Part shown: piece by piece, positions 58,755 through 64,000 of the stretch
How the letters are laid out: each line of letters starts with the position of its first letter
How positions within the stretch are numbered: the first letter of the stretch is position 1
NCBI GenBank assembly: GCA_002914845.1
Contig: JXTC01000035.1
Span: 1,284,901-1,348,900, forward strand
Direction of reading: 5' to 3'
Source: Trema orientale
Lineage: Eukaryota; Streptophyta; Magnoliopsida; Rosales; Cannabaceae
DNA length: 64,000 bases
The notes under the pieces: model-generated
The model's database searches: none
The model's input: only the letters and a program-made list of their open reading frames with translations
What the model was told of the DNA's origin: nothing
Made by a program: the position numbers and the translations under genes

Positions 58755-59700
58755 AGAGGTAGTGTAGAAAATGAAGGCCGTTCGTTTGCCAAAAGATAAA
58801 TCTGCAGGTGTAACTGCATTCCTTATAGCTTCCTTAACCTCTTCGGAATTACATATGATGTACTTGATTCAGTTTAGGATTTTCTGATATCAAAATGACA
58901 CAAGAATGTTTTTTTTTTTTTTTACATGGATTCTCATGTAGTTGCGTTCTGATTGTTGATCTAATTAACTCAGGCATCGTCTTTTGGAATACTAATGTTG
59001 AAAGAGAGCTGTTAAATGAAGTTCGCTACTTTCGGCGTAACTTTGGGTAGTAGGGAAGATTAGTCTTGGTAACTAATAAAATAACCAATCATTTCAGTAC
59101 TCAAGCTAAAGGTGCTATCAAATTACATTATGCCCTTTTTCATCTCATCTCATTTTTTAACATGTGACATGTGCCGCTTTTTCCTTAGCTCTATCACTGT
59201 CTATCTACTTGGACAAGATAGACATATTAATTAACTCAGGATTGAAAAAAAAGATAGAGAAAGAAAAAAAAATCCCATAACCCATATTGATTAACAATAA
59301 TCAAACATGGTTAATTTTTTCAGCAGAAGAAAAGAGAACAAATTTTAGGTGTTAAATATGGAATGAGTCGTCTCCAAATGAATTGCATAGACGCGTAAAA
59401 TAAAATCTATGCATAGCCAATGCAATTCAAGAACATGTTCTAAATATTGTCTAAAGAACATGTTCTTCTTCATTTTTTTGTTTTGTTTTTTTTTTTTTTG
59501 GGGGGGGGGGGGGGTCCAAGTGTGGTGCTGATAAAAAATGAAAAACGGAAGTGTTGTCAGTACTACGTGCCCATTTCCCGAAAACCAATCGAATAGAATC
59601 GAGTCGAGTCCACTCTGTCTGTGTATGAGCTGCAAGCAACCGCTCAGTCTGATTCTGAGTCTCCGGGTGACCCAACCTTTGACGGATAGACAAAGCGTTC
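58755..59700. other. Intergenic between the RRM and DUF819 genes
   Basis: Contains the RRM gene 3' UTR. A T-run plus a run of about 13 G (59490-59514) lies just upstream of the DUF819 leader and may be error-prone. No further gene is seen. Confidence 0.6.
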
Positions 59701-62539
59701 ATGGCGTCGAAGCCTCATTCTCGGCCACCGGTGTTACAATCGTCTCGTCTCTCTTCCCGCCATGACTCGACGCGTACTGCCCTGCAAAGCTCATCAGCTG
59801 GTTTTAGTTTTAGTAATACAAGTCAAACCTTTGGCTCTCTTCCTAGTTTTCCTCCTTTAAGGATTGGGATCCAGAAAAAGAATAAGAACCCAGTTCGAGG
59901 TTTCACTGTTAGATCACAGTTCAATGCTCCTCTTATTGCTCCACATGATCAATGGGGTAACTGGACCACACTCTTTGCGATTGGCGCATTCGGTCTCTGG
60001 TAATGAACACACACTCTCTCTTTCTTTTGACTCTGCGTTTGGCTGCCTAGAAAGCAATAGAAAGAGTTAGAAAAAGACAAACTTGAGTTTTTATGTGTTG
60101 TCATGGTATTGGGTAAACTGAGAATTTTAGTTGTGTCACTTTCTTTCTGGATTTTCTCAACAGCCAAACGGAGAGAATTCCAGAAAGAATAAAAAATATG
60201 AATTCAAGGGTTGAATTTTCTGATATTTTCGGTTGTGGGTTTTGCAAATCTTAACTAAGTCAATTCCGTGACCGAATCGGTATTTCTGTGATTCTATTCG
60301 TTTGTGACGATGTGGTGGTTAAAATGAACCTGGGAGAGTTTCGTTTTCTGAGTTTCTTGAGTATTAGAATTATGGACTTCTGTTTATTTTGTGGGATTTA
60401 AGGTCGGAGCAGAAGACCAAGATAGGGAGCGCATTGAGTGGAGCATTGGTGAGCACTTTGATAGGACTTGCTGCGACCAATTTAGGGGTTCTGTCATCTG
60501 AAGCTCCGGCATTTTCAATTGTCTTGGAGTTTCTACTTCCAGCTGCTGTTCCACTCTTGTTGTACAGAGCGGATATGCGTCGCGTGATAAAGTCAACTGG
60601 GGCACTTCTCTTGGCTTTCTTATTGGGCTCAGGTACACACTTTTACCTTATTTGCCAATGAGGAAGAAAATGGCCTGAATTTTCTTTGAATCAGCTTAAC
60701 TCATTGGCAATGTTTGTACACACACTTTGATGGAAAACTTGATAGCTGATGAGTTCACTTACTATGTGCCTTAGTGAATATTATAGCTATGCTCGTAATG
60801 ATCAAACGAGCAACTTAATGTGGGGGCTTTTTGCTTTGATTTTCTTTATTCTGCTTTCGGAGTGTCTTGATGTGTTTATTTCTTTTGACAGTCGCCACGA
60901 CAATTGGTACTGTGGTGGCATATTTCTTGGTGCCAATGAGATCACTTGGTCAAGACAGTTGGAAAATAGCAGCTGCACTCATGGGCAGACATATCGGTGG
61001 AGGTAATTTGCTATATTGTTTATCGCTATTTATTAAAGCATTTTGGCCTGTTTGAGTTGTATGTACTAATTTCTAGTCAGTGTAAGTTTACATAGTTGTG
61101 GTGTATTTTCTACACTCCTTTCATTTCCCCCTGTATTCTGACTCATTTCTAATTTTTCTACTGATGCTGTGTAGCTGTAAATTACGTTGCGATATCTGAT
61201 GCTCTTGGTGTTAAGCCATCGGTCTTAGCCGCTGGACTAGCTGCAGACAATGTTATTTGTGCAGTATACTTCTCCACATTGTTTGCTCTAGCTTCTAAAG
61301 TACCTCCAGAGGCTTCAACATCAAGTCATGGTAAGTCAACTTCTACCTCTAGGTTACCCATCATTTTTTCTCCCCTCTTTCAGGTTGTGAGGAATTCTTT
61401 TTAATCATAGTGGTCAAGTTGTTGGTGTAGCTCCTTTAGTTTCCAGTGACACACTTAATGACATATGAGAATTTTCTGCTCTTAGCTAGTTTTAACTTCT
61501 TTTTGGCACTATCCTTTGAGCTGGTGGCATCTTAATTCTGCAACGAAGCGTACAGATTTGTTCGTAACCTTTTACATCTCTTTTCCACAACTAGCACTTA
61601 GCGTATAGAGAGCCATCATCTTTGTATGTCCTGATGGAATGTGTTTTCTAGATCAAAGATGATAGTGGAAACGGAAAGTTACCACAACGATAACCCGTAA
61701 TTGAAGCTGAAACTCTGGCAGGTGATGCAGCAGACACAAAGTCTGCGTCTGGTGAAAGCCTTCCTATTCTGCAAACTATTTCTGCCCTTGCCGTGTCCTT
61801 GGCTATATGCAAGTTAGGCTCTTATCTCACAAAATATTTTGGAATTCAAGGAGGTAGCCTGCCTGCTGTAACGGCCATTGCTGTCATTCTATCAACTGCA
61901 TTTCCAAAACAATTTGCATATCTGGCACCATCTGGTGAGGCTATGGCTGTTGTTCTGATGCAGGTGAACTTTTTCTCCCTGTACTTTTATTTTCTTTATT
62001 TGAGCTTAGTAAGTTCCAGACATTGCAGACACATTGCATACGATTTTCTCTCGATAATATCTTTCCATGAAAGATTTTAGCCCACGGCATGGAACTTTGG
62101 GGCCTAAAAGAACTTTAATTTCATAGACGGGAAGTACTTATTATTAGTCTCATAAATAAAGAAGCTCTTTGCTACTGATAAGTAACATGTTCTAAGCAAC
62201 TTATTTTACCTGCAGTTGTTTTTCACGGTGGTGGGAGCAAGTGGGAACATTTGGAGTGTCATCTACACAGCTCCAAGTATATTCATGTTCTCCCTTATCC
62301 AGATTGCGGTTCATCTTGCAGTGATCCTTGGATTGGGCAAGTTATTTCGCTTCGACCTGAAGTTATTGCTTATAGCATCAAATGCCAATGTTGGAGGTCC
62401 TACAACTGCTTGCGGAATGGCTACATCAAAAGGGTGGACTTCTATGATCATTCCTGGGATTCTTGCTGGCATCTTTGGTATCGCCATTGCCACTTTCCTA
62501 GGCATCGCATTTGGGTTAACTGTGCTCAAATATATGTAA
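59701..62539 (+). CDS. DUF819 multi-pass membrane protein, probably plastid
   Basis: Encodes 453 residues. Exons: 59701-59999, 60403-60632, 60892-61002, 61175-61330, 61722-61963, 62216-62539. All introns are GT-AG and all phases agree. The first ~70 residues are Ser/Arg/Pro-rich without acidic residues, typical of a transit peptide. About ten hydrophobic segments follow, with the family's conserved stretches GRHIGGAVNYVAISDALGV, AAGLAADNVICAVYF and ASNANVGGPTTACGMA. DUF819 (Pfam PF05684) proteins are bacterial and plant membrane proteins of unknown transport or other role. The duplicated GRHIGG...N / NANVGGP..A pattern resembles a two-fold transporter. Nothing disabling is seen. From memory the Arabidopsis relative is At5g24000. 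Confidence 0.93.
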
Positions 62540-63213
62540 GAAAATTCCAATTAAGGCTTACTCTTTAACACATGACTCCGCTTCTCTAACAGAAAACTGT
62601 AGTGTAATTCACTTATTACTCTCAAAGGTCAGATTTTAAAGCCTTTTTTTTGAAAATAATGATTTGATAAGCCAAACGAAGAGCTAATATACGTTGGGCC
62701 GTTTTTACCTCATTGTGTTATGAGTAACATATTTATTTAGTTTCACTCTTTATAAATCTGTTTGCATCGCTCTTTATAATTTATACCTTTATCAAAGAAC
62801 AAGGCTTAAATCCAGCACTAAAAAATATGTTAAAAGCAGTGCCATAATATAGGGAAATATATCTGAACAGAAGATATGTTATTGCTTCTGCCAACAAAAT
62901 TTGGAGATATATACTCAAGTTAAAGTCATATAATAGATGAGGTTTATAAGTTGAACCTCTATTTCCTTTAAGGGGGAAAAAAATGAAAGAGAAAATTAAG
63001 TCAAACATTTTCAAGTTCATGAATTTGTTGCTGTGAGAATCATTTACTGGATCATGGACTGTGATAGTGTAATTGTGCAAGTTAAAGTAAAACTGGATCC
63101 ATCTACATACATGAACAATAGTTGGTATTAATAATTAAGATAATCACGTGTAAACCGCATGTGTTTTCTGTTTCAAAGCTTTTGTTTCTTTCCATGTAGA
63201 CACACATAGAGAT
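62540..63213. other. DUF819 3' flank
   Basis: The 3' UTR is presumably near the start. Otherwise AT-rich, with no gene recognised. The minus-strand ORF at 62781-63080 has no identifiable domain. Confidence 0.5.
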
Positions 63214-63684
63214 TGGGACCGACAATTCGTGACACGACACGACTAACACGACTCGAAATCTGCACGAAATTTACGGGTTTAGATTTAGCTTAATCGTATT
63301 CGTGTCGTGTTCGAGTTGAAAATATTGACCCGTTTAATTTAAGGATCGTGTTCGGGTTAGACTCGCCAATATGAAAATGACCTGTTTAGTAAACGGATCG
63401 TGGCGTGGCGTGTCAACCCGTTTATAAACGGATCATGTTCGTGTCATAATGTTTGACCCGTTTATTAAACGGGTCGTGTTCGGGTTACGGGTCACAGGTC
63501 AATATGACATGTTTAATAAACGAGTTACACGGGTTGTGTCGTGTCAACTCGTTTATAAATGGGTCGTGTTCGTGTCATGATTTCTGACCCGTTTATTAAA
63601 CGGGTCGTGTTCGGATTAAGTATTTACCTGTTATTCATATACATCGACACGAACATGATCTGTGAACACGAATTATCAGCCCTA
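63214..63684. mobile_element. CGTGTCGTGTTCG-rich element related to 34224-34631
   Basis: Ends TGGGACCGACAATTCGTG and CACGAATTATCAGCCCTA are imperfect inverted repeats. The body is built of short motifs (CGTGTCGTG, ACCCGTTTA, AACGGGTCGTGTTCG). A ~70-bp block starting at 63415 recurs at 63546 (131 bp apart). Each holds ACCCGTTTATTAAACGGGT, a near-perfect palindrome. No ORF. The start TAACACGA.TCGAAA.. is shared with the element at 34224. Confidence 0.65.
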
Positions 63685-64000
63685 TGTCAAGGTACGGCTT
63701 GTGAAATATAGGCCTGTTTGTGTTTAGCATGGCTTAACAAAATATCGTGCCGTACTCGTACCGACCCAAGTTTCAAAAATCTAAGTTCGGCACGGCCCAC
63801 AAGCACACAGACCATGTAACTTCTTAATATGGAAAACGTGAACAACCTTTCTTTTTATCTTCTTTCTTTTTAAGGTTGTTCTTAAACGGCTCACTCACCA
63901 TCCTCTTTCTTTTTATCTTCTTATACGTCTGTACTCTGTAGAACAACCTTTCCCTGCCATAAATAAGGAAAACGAGAAAGACTCACCATAAATGAAATTT
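63685..64000. other. Repeat-derived tail of the window
   Basis: GGCACGG and GTACGGC motifs (63690-63800) look like the terminus of another transposon. TTTCTTTTTATCTTCTT occurs twice (about 63850 and 63907). No gene is seen before the window ends. Confidence 0.45.

Overview
This is a nuclear genome window from a flowering plant, most likely a eudicot. Genes have spliced exons with GT-AG introns, intergenic DNA is AT-rich, and the gene set is plant-typical: a plastid beta-carotene hydroxylase, plastid MinD, a CrRLK1L receptor kinase and a plant DUF819 membrane protein. Transposon debris fills most of the space between genes. I cannot name the species.

The first 12.4 kb is one complete Ty3/gypsy LTR retrotransposon (230-12445). 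It has an ATTAT target duplication, LTRs of 689 and 676 bp, a tRNA-Asp-type primer site, and a gag-pro-RT-RNaseH-aRNaseH-integrase region broken by stops. Two tandem arrays (115 bp and 29 bp units) follow pol. A long four-exon gene then runs on the opposite strand. Dual RNase H plus an antisense ORF points to the Tat (Retand-like) lineage. The element landed just beyond the 3' end of a decayed polygalacturonase (GH28) gene, whose first exon and C-terminal exons survive at 14.36-14.65 kb and 12.48-13.19 kb on the minus strand.

From 19.7 kb the window is genic. In order: beta-carotene 3-hydroxylase (+, 7 exons, 311 aa); a MurC-type Mur ligase (+, 14 exons, 569 aa); plastid division-site protein MinD (-, intronless, P-loop hidden by a collapsed N); a basic coiled-coil protein of unknown function (+); a PPPDE/DeSI-like protease (-, 4 exons, 253 aa); a CrRLK1L receptor-like kinase (-, single exon); an RBM18-like RRM protein (+); and a DUF819 multi-pass membrane protein (+, 6 exons, 453 aa). 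All exon junctions given were checked by hand for splice dinucleotides and reading phase. At least four products (BCH, MurC, MinD, DUF819) look plastid-targeted.

The most notable gene is the complete, intron-bearing MurC homologue. It is a peptidoglycan-precursor ligase that many seed plants are thought to lack, and it lies tail-to-tail with plastid-division gene MIND. The DUF819 / CrRLK1L / MinD neighbourhood matches, from memory, the Arabidopsis At5g24000-At5g24020 block, with extra genes between.

Intergenic DNA holds small DNA-transposon relics: a Tourist-like MITE with TTA duplication (37678-38106), a foldback MITE with CTA duplication (57507-57665), another foldback (50732-50884), a four-copy TA-flanked MITE family, a TAGGGCTG-ended element (34224-34631) with a relative at 63214-63684, a 1-kb TIR element (36330-37357), a truncated LINE (52281-53194) and a degenerate tandem array (26190-26840). 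Single Ns at 18021, 33714, 39585 and 43394 appear to be closed-up gaps.
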